A stretch of 32,046 nt of DNA from Bacillus taeanensis (lineage in GTDB: Bacteria; Bacillota; Bacilli; Bacillales; UBA6769): positions 1-32,046 of the forward strand of contig NZ_QOCW01000018.1 of assembly GCF_003318295.1 (NCBI RefSeq), read 5' to 3'. This document shows, in pieces, positions 14,649-22,865 of the stretch. The translations under genes and the position numbers were made by a program. The notes under the pieces were generated by a model. The model had not been told where the DNA came from. It searched no databases and was given only the letters and a program-made list of their open reading frames with translations. Every line of letters starts with the position of its first letter. The first letter of the stretch is position 1.

Positions 14649-14909
14649 TTAGCCTCTGAGATATTCAGCAACTAGAAACACCCGTCTTTCCTTGTCATAT
14701 TGGACTTTACCGGATTTCATAGCATTCCGAAGTTTCATACGGGATAAACGATTTAATGCTAGTACTTCATCAGAGTCACGCGGACGAACACGACCCATTG
14801 TCCAGCCTTCGTCTTTGGTCTTCGAGCGAAATTTGTTAACTGCATAATCAACAGACCGGCCTTTTGTTTGTACTCTTTTATTAATTTCTTCTAATGTTAT
14901 TTTTCGCAT
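14649..14909 (-). CDS. Hypothetical protein, 86 residues
   Basis: A small, strongly basic protein (start MRKITLEEINKR, many Lys/Arg). The middle reads TKDEGWTMGRVRPRDSDEVL and the end is KERRVFLVAEYLRG. No membrane segment or signal peptide is visible. The ATG at 14909 has GAGGTG 4 nt upstream; an in-frame GTG at 14921 would lie inside that ribosome site. It is a single gene on the minus strand, divergent from nothing close on its left and following the AraC gene on the same strand after about 110 bp. I do not recognise the family; a nucleic-acid-binding role is only a guess from charge. Confidence 0.6.
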   Translation of the reverse strand: MRKITLEEINKRVQTKGRSVDYAVNKFRSKTKDEGWTMGRVRPRDSDEVLALNRLSRMKLRNAMKSGKVQYDKERRVFLVAEYLRG

Positions 14910-15016
14910 CGTACACCTCACTCAAAAATAACTCGTTAGTACTTATTATACCCTAGTTTTATAGGTTTGCTTCAACAAAGGGCAGGATTACTTTAAGTAT
15001 TCCTTTACAAAGTGAT

Positions 15017-15901
15017 TCAGCTACTTTTATATTTTTTGTACGCTAATGGCGTCATGTTCATCGATTTTCGAAACTGGGCAATAAAATAGCTAGTGCTGTT
15101 AAAGCCTACTTGATAGGCCACATCTGTGACATTGGATTCTGATTGCTGCAGTAACATTAAGCTTTTTTGAATGCGATAATCGGTTACGTAATTCAATGGC
15201 GTTTTCTTTAAAATCCGTTTGAAATACCGGCAGCATTCGGAACGGCTCAATTGGCCGGCGCGGGCAATATCATCTAAAAGAATTTTCTCCGCATAATGGG
15301 TGTGAATCCAATTTAGCATTTGCTTCATGCGCTGACTCTTTAGTTTTTCTATCTCTTCGTACTCTAATTGAAAGCCATTTAGTATTAAGTTTTTCCAAAG
15401 AAACGTTAACTGACTGGTTATATCTATCTCATAACATGACGGCTTTTGTTGAACAAGTTGATTAATGTTTACAACCGCATCTAAAATGTTCTGCGCCCAA
15501 GTTTCCTTTGGATCCAAATGTAAGTACGGTAAATTAGTTGCTTGAATATACGGATTGACATAAGTGGTATAAAGTTCTTGTGATAAAACAAAATGCGGCG
15601 AAACATTTAAACAAATATAAACACAGCCCGAATTTTTATGATCTTTTGCCGTGTGCAGACAGCCGCTATTTATAAACAGCCCCTCGCCTTCCCCCACAGC
15701 AATCTTTTCTTCATTAACTTGAAAGATTGCTTCTCCCTTTACAATTCGAACAAATTGAATTTCATCATGCCAGTGAAGCGGTATAAAGCCATTTATATTT
15801 TGGTTAACCATTGTTTCGTAACATGCAATCGGCAGCACCATTGTACGGTGTTCTGTTAATTCCTTTAAACTTTGTTCAATGATAAAATCTTTTATTTGCA
15901 T
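15017..15901 (-). CDS. AraC-family transcriptional regulator
   Basis: A 294-residue regulator. The N-terminal cupin sensor domain has PLHWHDEIQFVRIVKGEA around residue 41 and FINSGCLHTA around 77. The C-terminal AraC double helix-turn-helix covers about residues 193-292 (ILLDDIARAGQLSRSECCRYFKR, then VTDVAYQVGFNSTSYFIAQFRK and the closing MTPLAYKKY). Such proteins usually activate a neighbouring gene in response to a small molecule. It is divergent from the EamA transporter gene with a 118-bp gap, so the transporter is the likely target; because that gene is broken, the regulator may now be idle or control others. Confidence 0.9.
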   Translation of the reverse strand: MQIKDFIIEQSLKELTEHRTMVLPIACYETMVNQNINGFIPLHWHDEIQFVRIVKGEAIFQVNEEKIAVGEGEGLFINSGCLHTAKDHKNSGCVYICLNVSPHFVLSQELYTTYVNPYIQATNLPYLHLDPKETWAQNILDAVVNINQLVQQKPSCYEIDITSQLTFLWKNLILNGFQLEYEEIEKLKSQRMKQMLNWIHTHYAEKILLDDIARAGQLSRSECCRYFKRILKKTPLNYVTDYRIQKSLMLLQQSESNVTDVAYQVGFNSTSYFIAQFRKSMNMTPLAYKKYKSS

Positions 15902-15955
15902 ATTCTAACCTCAATATTTTTATACTTTTTGATTCAATTTAAGTATTATTTTAAC

Positions 15956-16016
15956 GATTTCCCACTTATTATTATCATCATGATAACACGATTTTTATAT
16001 TTAAAGGTGGGAAATC
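15956..16016. promoter_or_regulatory. Inverted repeat in the AraC/EamA intergenic region
   Basis: GATTTCCCAC (15956-15965) and GTGGGAAATC (16007-16016) are perfect inverted repeats. The right arm includes the AGGTGGG ribosome site of the EamA gene, so in an RNA starting upstream the stem would hide it. TATCATCATGATA lies inside. Either a regulatory RNA hairpin or an AraC binding site. Confidence 0.4.
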
Positions 16017-16019
16017 ACT

Positions 16020-16969
16020 ATGGATAGAAGAAAAGGATTATTTCTTGTGCTAACAGGAGCTTCGTTTTGGGGAATTGGCGGCACTGTTGCAAAAAAGTTG
16101 TTTGAAGAATACGCAATCGATGTAGATTGGCTTGTTGCAACACGATTACTTCTTGCTGGTTTACTGCTGTTAGCCGTGCAGTTTATTGGGAAAGATCGCT
16201 CTCAAATATTTGATGTTTGGAAAACTAAAAAGATCGCTATTCAATTAATTATTTTCGGTCTGCTCGGAATGCTTGCGGTTCAATACACGTATATGGCTTC
16301 AATTCAACATGGTAATGCTGCTGTAGCAACATTATTACAATATTTAGCACCGGTCATGATTTGTTTACTTAATTTTAAGCAAACAATCTGTTTTAACCAA
16401 AAACGATTTCTTAACTGTTTCACTTGCTTTAGTTGGCTGTTTTTTCTTATTAACCAACGGCTCATTCTCTCAATTGTCTGTGCCGCCGCTTGCAATTGTT
16501 TGGGGTGTTTTATCCGGAGCTGCTTTAGCATTTTATACTTTATATGCCATTCCTTTACTAAAGCAATACGATTCCCTTGTTATTGTTGGCTGGGCTATGA
16601 TCATCGGTGGCTTCGCCTTAAGTTTTATTCATCCACCATGGCAAATAAAATGTAAACAGCTTAACGCTCGAAGCTTATTTATATTTAGTTTTTGTGATCA
16701 TTTTTGGTACGATGATTGCATTTTGGTTTTATATCGAGAGTTTACAAAGTCTCGCTCCTAAAGAATCAAGCCTTCTAGGAAATATAGAACCGATAGCAGC
16801 TGTTTTAACAACAGTTTTCTGGCTAAACGAACCTTTTGGAATGTTCCAATGGATTGGTACAGCTTGCATCATGATCATGATCATGATTTTATTACTGACT
16901 TTAACGCAAGATTCTTCTTCAAAAAATAGTAAATCTTATAAAAATGAAAAGCCTCTCAAAATTAGCTAG
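16020..16969 (+). pseudogene. EamA/DMT-family transporter, two frameshifts
   Basis: The locus would encode a 10-TM EamA-type drug/metabolite transporter of about 300 residues. It starts [20 protein letters not shown] behind AAAGGTGGG. The frame is good up to [12 protein letters not shown] (about 16365), then continues one base over as [20 protein letters not shown]. That jump fits loss of two bases in TTTACTTA (about 16362-16369). The frame then shifts again at the T-run 16689-16693, where one extra T breaks [14 protein letters not shown]. The last part ([20 protein letters not shown]) is a normal EamA C-terminus. Two independent lesions argue for a true pseudogene, though sequencing error in homopolymers cannot be excluded for the second. 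Confidence 0.8.
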
Positions 16970-17056
16970 TTTCGCTTAAGCTAAGGAGGCAAACATCTCG
17001 GTTCCAATCACAAAAGCAGTGTGAGGACCCTTGTTCCAATGTTGAACTTCAAACAG

Positions 17057-17090
17057 AAAAAACCTCCTTAAGCGCGAAGCTGTAAGGAGG
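17057..17090 (-). terminator. Rho-independent terminator of the MFS gene
   Basis: On the minus strand CCTCCTTA pairs with TAAGGAGG (17083-17090 with 17063-17070), helped by AGC/GCT inside, and is followed by six Ts. It lies 43 bp after the MFS stop codon. Confidence 0.75.
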
Positions 17091-17132
17091 GGAAGTTCAT
17101 TCTATCATTTGCGTACATCATTTTCGACTATC

Positions 17133-18407
17133 TTAATTAGCAAGTTGAGATGGACTTTCCTTCACTTCAAAATCTTGTTTTTTTAACAGAATAACAAATA
17201 AACTTGCTAATAAACAAAACATTCCGGCTAAAGTAAATGCCCATGAATAAGAGCTGAAAATATTATAGATGACCCCTGCTCCAGCTGCCGCTGCTCCTGC
17301 ACCTAGTTGGTGAGAGGCAAAGATCCATCCGTATACAATTCCACTTTTTTCTTTTCCGAAGATTTGCCTTGAAATGTTAACGGTTGGAGGAACAGTTGCA
17401 ATCCAATCTAACCCATAAAATATTGAAAAAATAATAAGCAGAATCATCGAGCCTTCAGAAAGTGCAAACGGAAGAAATACAAGGGAAACCCCTCTTAATC
17501 CGTAATACCAAAACAACAACCAGCGATTATCGATCCGATCAGATAGCCAACCGGAAAGAGTAGACCCGATTAAATCAAACACACCCATTAATGAAAGCAT
17601 TGATGCAGCAGCAACAGCAGTAAAACCAAACCCTACACAATAAGAAATAAAGTGCGTGCCGATTAATCCACTAGTTGAAAGTCCGCAAATAAAAAAACTT
17701 ACTGCCAGCAGCCAAAATTGTTTTACTTTTACTACTTCAAATAAGGTTTCAAAGGCGATAATAATAGGATTTTTCTTGTGGACTTTTTCACTTACACTTC
17801 CTTCCTCTTCCAGCCCATATGGAAGAAGTCCTATTTCTTTCGGTGAGTTTTTCATAAATAATAGAATGACTCCGAGCATAACAACACTGAGAATCAGAAT
17901 AAGACCCATCGCCCATTTCCATGAATGTGTTTCTACGATAATCGCCAGCAAAGGGAGAAGCACTAATTGTCCAGTTGCCGTACTAGCTGTTAACATACCA
18001 AGTGCAAGTCCTCTTCTTTTTTCAAACCATGTATTCGCAATATACGGACTTAATACCGTTAAAAATAAGCCAGAACCTAATCCTATAATAACTCCCCAAA
18101 TTAAAATTAACTGCCAAGGTTTCACCATAAAAAAAGTGAGCAAAATACCGCCCAATAATGTTGTCATTGCTAAAATCATCATTTTCTTTATGCCTGTTAC
18201 TTCGATTAGAGCTGCCATAAAAGGTCCGGAAATTCCATACAGCAGAAGGCTTATCGCAAAAGCAAATGAGATTGTTGACCGTTCCCATCCAAATTCAGTT
18301 TCAAAAGGAACAATAAACACTCCTGATGAGGAACGGATAATACCTGCTATTATAATAGAAAAAAATGCAATAAATAAAATAACCCAACTATAATGAAAAC
18401 GTTTCAA
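17133..18407 (-). CDS. MFS transporter, OFA/monocarboxylate-like
   Basis: A 424-residue, 12-TM carrier. The N-terminus (FHYSWVILFIAFFSIIIAGI, SSGVFIVPFETEFGWERSTIS) and the loop FEKRRGLALGM after TM4 are typical of the oxalate/formate and monocarboxylate branch of the superfamily. A hydrophilic central loop (about residues 190-225, with PKEIGLLPYG) precedes the second half. It should move an organic anion or similar solute across the membrane; the substrate is unknown. The start is TTG behind GCGGGGGAAAG. It lies about 95 bp downstream of the PhzF gene on the same strand and ends in a clear terminator, so co-transcription with PhzF is possible. Confidence 0.87.
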   Translation of the reverse strand: MKRFHYSWVILFIAFFSIIIAGIIRSSSGVFIVPFETEFGWERSTISFAFAISLLLYGISGPFMAALIEVTGIKKMMILAMTTLLGGILLTFFMVKPWQLILIWGVIIGLGSGLFLTVLSPYIANTWFEKRRGLALGMLTASTATGQLVLLPLLAIIVETHSWKWAMGLILILSVVMLGVILLFMKNSPKEIGLLPYGLEEEGSVSEKVHKKNPIIIAFETLFEVVKVKQFWLLAVSFFICGLSTSGLIGTHFISYCVGFGFTAVAAASMLSLMGVFDLIGSTLSGWLSDRIDNRWLLFWYYGLRGVSLVFLPFALSEGSMILLIIFSIFYGLDWIATVPPTVNISRQIFGKEKSGIVYGWIFASHQLGAGAAAAGAGVIYNIFSSYSWAFTLAGMFCLLASLFVILLKKQDFEVKESPSQLAN

Positions 18408-18501
18408 GACTTTCCCCCGCTGTCATGTGAATATAAAAAACAATACTGGATCAAACATAAGCAATATCTCAATTTAAATGTGAAAGTAAAAGTTTTTTAT
18501 G

Positions 18502-19284
18502 TTAAATCCCGATATTTATCTCTGCTATTGAATACAGTACTGCTTTTCCAGCCATCTTTACCCGTGTATCTTCATGTTTACAATAAAGTGTACCGCCTCT
18601 GTTAGATAACTGTCTTGCAACTAATTCCTGCTTTTCTAACCTTTTTGCCCACAAAGGAACTAGACTGCAGTGCAAGGAACCTGTTACGGGATCTTCGTTT
18701 ACTTTTAATTTAGGGAAAAACGCTCTGGAAACAAAATCAAATTCGCTTCCTTGGGCTGTAACACTAACACCCACCCCTTCCGGCAATGCTTCTAATTTGG
18801 CAAAGTCAGGGCTTACGTTTCTCACTTCTTCCTCGGACTCTAGTATAAATACAAGATCTCTATTTAAGTATGTTTCTTTTGGCACAATTCCCAAAGCTTT
18901 GATCATTTGATCAGTAACAGAAATTTCTTCTGAGGGAACAGCAGGGAAATCCAGTTCATATAAATCATCTTGCTTAGTTACCGTTAACTCTCCACTAATT
19001 GTATTGAATTTGACAGTGTCTAATCTCTTCTCATAATAATTCAGAATGATAAATGCCGCTGCTAACGTGGCGTGACCACAAAGGTTAATTTCTCCTCCAG
19101 GTGTAAACCAACTAAGTCGATAATGATCTCCTTCTTTTACTGCAAATGCTGTTTCCGATAGGTTATTTTCAATCGCTATTTTCTGCATAAGTTCATCTAA
19201 AATCCACTTATTCATAATACATATTCCTGCTGGATTTCCTTCAAAAACTTTTTCTGCAAAAGCATCAACTACAAAATATTTCAT
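18502..19284 (-). CDS. PhzF-family isomerase/epimerase-like protein
   Basis: A 260-residue protein of the diaminopimelate-epimerase-like PhzF fold. The first half has VFEGNPAGIC and NNLSETAFAV with Glu44, the conserved general acid/base of the family. GGEINLCGHATLAAA is the signature loop, and NEDPVTGSLHCSL is its counterpart in the second half. Members isomerise or epimerise small substrates; most bacterial ones are uncharacterised and do not make phenazines. ATG lies behind a strong TGGAGG. It is divergent from the MocR regulator gene with repeats in between, so it is the probable regulatory target. Confidence 0.88.
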   Translation of the reverse strand: MKYFVVDAFAEKVFEGNPAGICIMNKWILDELMQKIAIENNLSETAFAVKEGDHYRLSWFTPGGEINLCGHATLAAAFIILNYYEKRLDTVKFNTISGELTVTKQDDLYELDFPAVPSEEISVTDQMIKALGIVPKETYLNRDLVFILESEEEVRNVSPDFAKLEALPEGVGVSVTAQGSEFDFVSRAFFPKLKVNEDPVTGSLHCSLVPLWAKRLEKQELVARQLSNRGGTLYCKHEDTRVKMAGKAVLYSIAEINIGI

Positions 19285-19296
19285 TTCATTACCTCC

Positions 19297-19375
19297 AGTG
19301 TTATAATGTGTTTTAACAATTCAACGGTAGTTTAAATGTATTTATATATAACACTCAACCCCCATATATAACACT
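19297..19375. promoter_or_regulatory. MocR operator: direct repeats between PhzF and MocR genes
   Basis: ATATATAACACT occurs at 19344-19355 and 19364-19375, exactly 20 bp apart. A third, inverted copy (AGTGTTATAAT) lies at 19297-19307 beside the PhzF ribosome site. Direct repeats about two helical turns apart are typical of MocR/GabR-type regulators. Binding by the adjacent MocR protein is inferred. Confidence 0.6.
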
Positions 19376-19391
19376 TAAAGGAGATAAGCTT

Positions 19392-20870
19392 ATGCACATT
19401 GAAATTCAACGGAATGCTGACATATCACTAACGAAGCAAATATACCACTCAATTCTCGATCATATTCGTTCCGATCTCTTAGAAGAAGAATTCCAATTAC
19501 CTTCTGTACGGGAGCTCTCAAAACAGCTTGGAGTAAGTTTAGTTACTGTAGTAAAGGCCTATCAAAAGCTGGAACAAGAGGGATTTATCACATCTGTTCA
19601 GGGCAAAGGAACGTTTATTAGAAAAACAAAGTCAGAAGAAAATGCAAGGAAAGAAGAAACCAGTTCATACGACTGGCAGCTTTCTGTTCAAGATTATTTA
19701 CCTAGATCTCAATTCGCTCGTTTCCATCAAGTCCCTGAAAAGATTCATCTCTCATCTTCTATGATTGATCCTGGACTTCTACCTAATCGGTACTTAGAGC
19801 AGGAGATTCATAGTATGCTTTCTGAAAACCCGAAAGTTCTCTCACAGTATGGAGAGATTCAAGGTGACAAGATGCTTAGAGAGGCAATGGTTGAGTATTT
19901 GAACAGTATAGATGTACCCACTTCTCCTGATAATATTTTAGTTACAAGTGGTTCACAACAAGGGATTGACCTCATTGCTCGTACATTCGTTGGACCAGGT
20001 GATGTAGTAGTCATGGAAGCTCCTACTTACCCGGGAGCTATTGATGTGTTTCGCGGGAGAGGTGCTGTCATTCTTACCGTTCCAGTTGACAGCGATGGCA
20101 TGAGAGTAGATTTGCTTTACAATTTGTGTGATAAATATAAACCCAAAATTATTTATACGGTTCCTACGTTTCACAATCCAACTGGTGCTCTAATGCCTAC
20201 AAAACGCCGCAGACAAATTCTTGAGATTGCTAAAAGTACGCAGTGTTTAGTGATCGAGGATGATCCATGGAGTGAAATCTATTTTGAAAGAAAGCCTCCA
20301 GCATCAATGAAAAGTTTGGATCAATACGGGCATGTTATTTACTTGAAAGGGTTAAGCAAAACATTGGCACCAGGCTGTAGAATTGGGATATTAGCTGCTT
20401 CCGGTTCTATATTTAAACGTCTTTTAGCTGCCAAAGCTAACACCGACTTAGGCAGTCCTTTACTCACACAAAAAGCCATCACTCCCTTTATTAATTCAAA
20501 AAGAATGATGAATCATCTAAAAAAATTAAGAACGGCTCTAAAAATAAGGCGTGATCTTGTTCTAGAGATTCTGTCACAACATTCACCTGAAGAAGTTTCT
20601 TGGTTCATACCAAAAGGAGGATTAAATGTATGGCTCACTCTTCCTTCCTGGATTAATACTGATCACCTCTTAATAGAAGCTAAAAAAGAACAAATCACTT
20701 TTTTACCTGGGTCTGCTTGTTACCCTTCGGAACAAGAAAATCATCATTTACGATTAAGCTTTTCTTATATGAATGAGCTGCACTTAAAACAAGGTGTTAC
20801 GATCATTTGCAGCATCCTTCAATCCGCTGTTGACTTAAGTAAAAAGCAAGACAGCTCTCCACTTTTTTGA
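19392..20870 (+). CDS. MocR-family regulator (GntR HTH + aminotransferase-like domain)
   Basis: A 492-residue fusion of usual MocR length. Residues about 10-78 are a GntR winged helix (LPSVRELSKQLGVSLVTVVKAY, then EQEGFITSVQGKGTFI). Residues about 115-480 are a type I aminotransferase-like domain. It keeps the PLP-contacting features TSGSQQGIDLIA, PTYPGA, HNPTG, EDDPWSE and Lys323 in KGLSKTLAPGCRIG, so it probably binds pyridoxal phosphate and senses an amine, amino acid or vitamer. It is divergent from the PhzF gene over paired ATATATAACACT repeats and most likely regulates it. A strong AAGGAG precedes ATG. The palindromic element at 20906 follows the gene. Confidence 0.92.
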   Translation: MHIEIQRNADISLTKQIYHSILDHIRSDLLEEEFQLPSVRELSKQLGVSLVTVVKAYQKLEQEGFITSVQGKGTFIRKTKSEENARKEETSSYDWQLSVQDYLPRSQFARFHQVPEKIHLSSSMIDPGLLPNRYLEQEIHSMLSENPKVLSQYGEIQGDKMLREAMVEYLNSIDVPTSPDNILVTSGSQQGIDLIARTFVGPGDVVVMEAPTYPGAIDVFRGRGAVILTVPVDSDGMRVDLLYNLCDKYKPKIIYTVPTFHNPTGALMPTKRRRQILEIAKSTQCLVIEDDPWSEIYFERKPPASMKSLDQYGHVIYLKGLSKTLAPGCRIGILAASGSIFKRLLAAKANTDLGSPLLTQKAITPFINSKRMMNHLKKLRTALKIRRDLVLEILSQHSPEEVSWFIPKGGLNVWLTLPSWINTDHLLIEAKKEQITFLPGSACYPSEQENHHLRLSFSYMNELHLKQGVTIICSILQSAVDLSKKQDSSPLF

Positions 20871-20905
20871 TTTTAGATCTCATCTTGACTCGTTACAGAA
20901 ACAAA

Positions 20906-20968
20906 AGCCGGAGGGACAGGCAGCCTGGCACATGTATTATTTAGTGCAAACTGCCTGTCCCTTTAGCT
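20906..20968. repeat. Dispersed palindromic element, copy 3
   Basis: AGCCGGAGGGACAGGCAG pairs with CTGCCTGTCCCTTTAGCT around a centre reading CCTGGCACATGTATTATTTA. The copy sits between the convergent MocR and MarR genes, where it can terminate both. Confidence 0.7.
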
Positions 20969-21012
20969 CTACTCTAGTCCATCTGTTGTTTTTTTCACTG
21001 ATGTTTTGCCTG

Positions 21013-21456
21013 TTATTGCTGTAAACTTTCGGCACCGAGTCCGATTTTCTTTAATAACGCAATGAGCTGCTCTTTCTCTTCGTTCGTCACAAAAGATAGA
21101 TTTTCTGAAACGGCTGCCGCGTGTTTCGGGAAAATCTCATCAAACAGCGCCCTTCCTTTCTCTGACAGAACAACATTAGAAGCTCTTCTATCATTAGGGT
21201 TTGGCTGTCTTTCAACAAGCCCTTTCTTTTCTAACTTATCAACTACATAGGTGATACTTCCACTAGGAATCGAAAATTTCTCACTAATTTTTTGGACAGG
21301 ATGAGGACCTTTGCTGTATAGGAGTTCAAGAATCATAAAATTTTCATTACTAAGGTTGTGACTTTGAATATCTTTTTGAATGTTGTCAGCAACAGCTTTT
21401 GTTGCTTTCATCCAAATACGAAGCAATCTTAAATCCAGATTATTTTGATCTTCCAT
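21013..21456 (-). CDS. MarR-family transcriptional regulator
   Basis: A 147-residue MarR protein. The winged helix is clear: HPVQKISEKFSIPSGSITYVVDKLEKKGLVERQ, with wing PNDRRASNVVLSEKGR. The sequence contains no cysteine, so oxidation sensing by thiols is ruled out and ligand binding is the likely trigger. It is encoded third, after DoxX and pirin genes, with a 27-bp gap to the latter, and should repress its own operon through the inverted repeat at 22641-22714. The arrangement recalls the MhqR/CatR-type quinone and aldehyde responses of B. subtilis, in which DoxX-like proteins take part. Direct orthology is not claimed. Confidence 0.9.
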   Translation of the reverse strand: MEDQNNLDLRLLRIWMKATKAVADNIQKDIQSHNLSNENFMILELLYSKGPHPVQKISEKFSIPSGSITYVVDKLEKKGLVERQPNPNDRRASNVVLSEKGRALFDEIFPKHAAAVSENLSFVTNEEKEQLIALLKKIGLGAESLQQ

Positions 21457-21483
21457 CCCGAGACCCCCCTTTAACGATTAAAT

Positions 21484-22254
21484 TTATCTTGGTTTTCTGT
21501 ATAAAGGATAATCAACTTCAGTTGGAATTTCGACGAGAAGCATCCGAAGTTTTTCTCCTTTAGCCTGGATGGTAAAGCGTTCAACTTTCTCTGACTGAAA
21601 CATGATAAAATCCTTATGACCAAATGATACCGCTAATTCATCGATAACTCCACCATTACCTGTAATCGCTAAGCCCGCGAGTGTCCGATTAGGTGAAAGA
21701 TCATACTGATAGGCTGCACCATTTCCAATTTCAACATCGTACATTTTGGCGTCTGTTACGAGATTGATTGGTGAATGTTCCCCTAATATCGTCTTAACTG
21801 TTACACCGTTTTCTAAGTTGACTGGGAAATCTTCATGCACGTATTGTGAGTAAGTTGGTGTGCGCTTTATCGCTTGGCTTAAGTGGGGCTCAAACCAAAT
21901 TTGAAAAAATTCTGATGGCTCAAGAACCGTTTCGGCATGTTCTACACCTGATCCGGTTTGCATCACTTGAACACCACCACTACCGATTTCACTAATCGTA
22001 CCAAGCGTATCTTCGTGACGACCTCTCCCCTTAATATTGTAAGTTAAAATTTCAAAACCTTTATGAGGATGAAAACCAATACTGCCTTCGCCTTCCGTTT
22101 TTGCCCAAGCCCAATAAAATAATGGTCCTAGTCTATTTATTTGTGATCCTTCGCCAGAAAAGCCGATCGGTTTTTGTTCTTTTATTTTTCCGTCATCAAA
22201 CTGTCCAAACGCCTGATTCTCTGGTTTAATAATGTTTATTTCCACTTTAATCAC
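21484..22254 (-). CDS. Pirin-family bicupin protein
   Basis: A 256-residue protein with two cupin barrels. The N-terminal barrel has the pirin motif IGFHPHKGFEILTYNIKG (about residues 60-77) and SGVEHAE (about 102-108), giving the His/His/His/Glu metal ligands. The C-terminal barrel is degenerate. Bacterial pirins such as YhhW act as quercetinases in vitro; in operons with DoxX and MarR genes they probably take part in detoxifying quinones or other electrophiles, which is inferred here. ATG follows AAAGGAGTG. It lies 18 bp downstream of DoxX and is surely in the same transcript. Confidence 0.88.
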   Translation of the reverse strand: MIKVEINIIKPENQAFGQFDDGKIKEQKPIGFSGEGSQINRLGPLFYWAWAKTEGEGSIGFHPHKGFEILTYNIKGRGRHEDTLGTISEIGSGGVQVMQTGSGVEHAETVLEPSEFFQIWFEPHLSQAIKRTPTYSQYVHEDFPVNLENGVTVKTILGEHSPINLVTDAKMYDVEIGNGAAYQYDLSPNRTLAGLAITGNGGVIDELAVSFGHKDFIMFQSEKVERFTIQAKGEKLRMLLVEIPTEVDYPLYRKPR

Positions 22255-22272
22255 TCCTTTATATTAATAGTC

Positions 22273-22626
22273 TTAAAGTAATGACCCGAAATTTATAAGT
22301 AATACAACCAATCCAAGAACGAATAAAACAATCGGCATCATCATTGCCTTTACAGGATCTTTCACCTTAATATGCGTAAAAATTGCCCCAAGCATTGTTG
22401 CAACAACCAATAAACCACCCCAAGCAGCAAATGTCTCATTCCAAATACCTGCGATTACTAATACCGCTGCAATTACTTCAACGAGACCTGTAAATATTCT
22501 AAAGGCTGCCGGATACCCGTAACGCTTAAATTCATCGACCAATTGCTTTGAACCGAATTTCATAAATCCAAACATTAGAAATCCTAATCCTAATAAAACT
22601 TGAAGAATAATTAATACAATACCCAT
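22273..22626 (-). CDS. DoxX-family membrane protein
   Basis: A 117-residue, four-TM protein of DoxX type. Helix 1 is followed by GFMKFGSKQLVDEFKRYGYP, then RIFTGLVEVIAAVLVIAG, typical for the family. DoxX-like proteins in Bacillus (for example CatD and MhqP) are induced by catechol, quinones and aldehydes and may be subunits of quinone-linked oxidoreductases. It is the first gene of the DoxX-pirin-MarR operon, with GGGAGAGG before ATG and the long inverted repeat immediately upstream. Confidence 0.88.
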   Translation of the reverse strand: MGIVLIILQVLLGLGFLMFGFMKFGSKQLVDEFKRYGYPAAFRIFTGLVEVIAAVLVIAGIWNETFAAWGGLLVVATMLGAIFTHIKVKDPVKAMMMPIVLFVLGLVVLLINFGSLL

Positions 22627-22640
22627 TTAAAACCTCTCCC

Positions 22641-22714
22641 TTTATCCTAATATTATTTATATTAATTTTATTTATACTAAAATTAGCATATATTTATTCT
22701 AATATTAGGATAAA
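22641..22714. promoter_or_regulatory. MarR operator: 15-bp inverted repeat at the DoxX promoter
   Basis: TTTATCCTAATATTA (22641-22655) and TAATATTAGGATAAA (22700-22714) are exact reverse complements, 44 bp apart. Each arm is itself close to the palindrome TCCTAATATTAGGA, so there are probably two dimer sites around the promoter of the DoxX-pirin-MarR operon. Binding by the MarR protein is inferred. Confidence 0.6.
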
Positions 22715-22793
22715 TATATGTCAACAAAAAAACAATCCAAATTATGTGGATTGTTTTAATAACTGCTGTTCATATTTATTTTTTTTAAGCCAT

Positions 22794-22849
22794 AAAAAAA
22801 GCCGGCATCACAGTTTACAGGTACTTCCGCTCAGCTCATCATCTCCGGC
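22794..22849 (-). terminator. Possible terminator after the YdcZ-type gene
   Basis: On the minus strand GCCGG (22849-22845) can pair with CCGGC (22805-22801), followed by seven Ts. The stem is short and the loop long, so support comes mainly from the T-run and position. Confidence 0.35.
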
Positions 22850-22865
22850 AGCACTTCTTTATTTG

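Noticed and set aside
16350..16700. Programmed frameshifting in the EamA gene
   Set aside because: Two unrelated shifts with no slippery heptamer and stem combination; ordinary pseudogene decay fits better.
17656..18393. Long plus-strand open frame (245 codons) antisense to the MFS gene
   Set aside because: Its composition mirrors the MFS gene on the other strand, it has no ribosome site, and the minus-strand protein is a clear family member.
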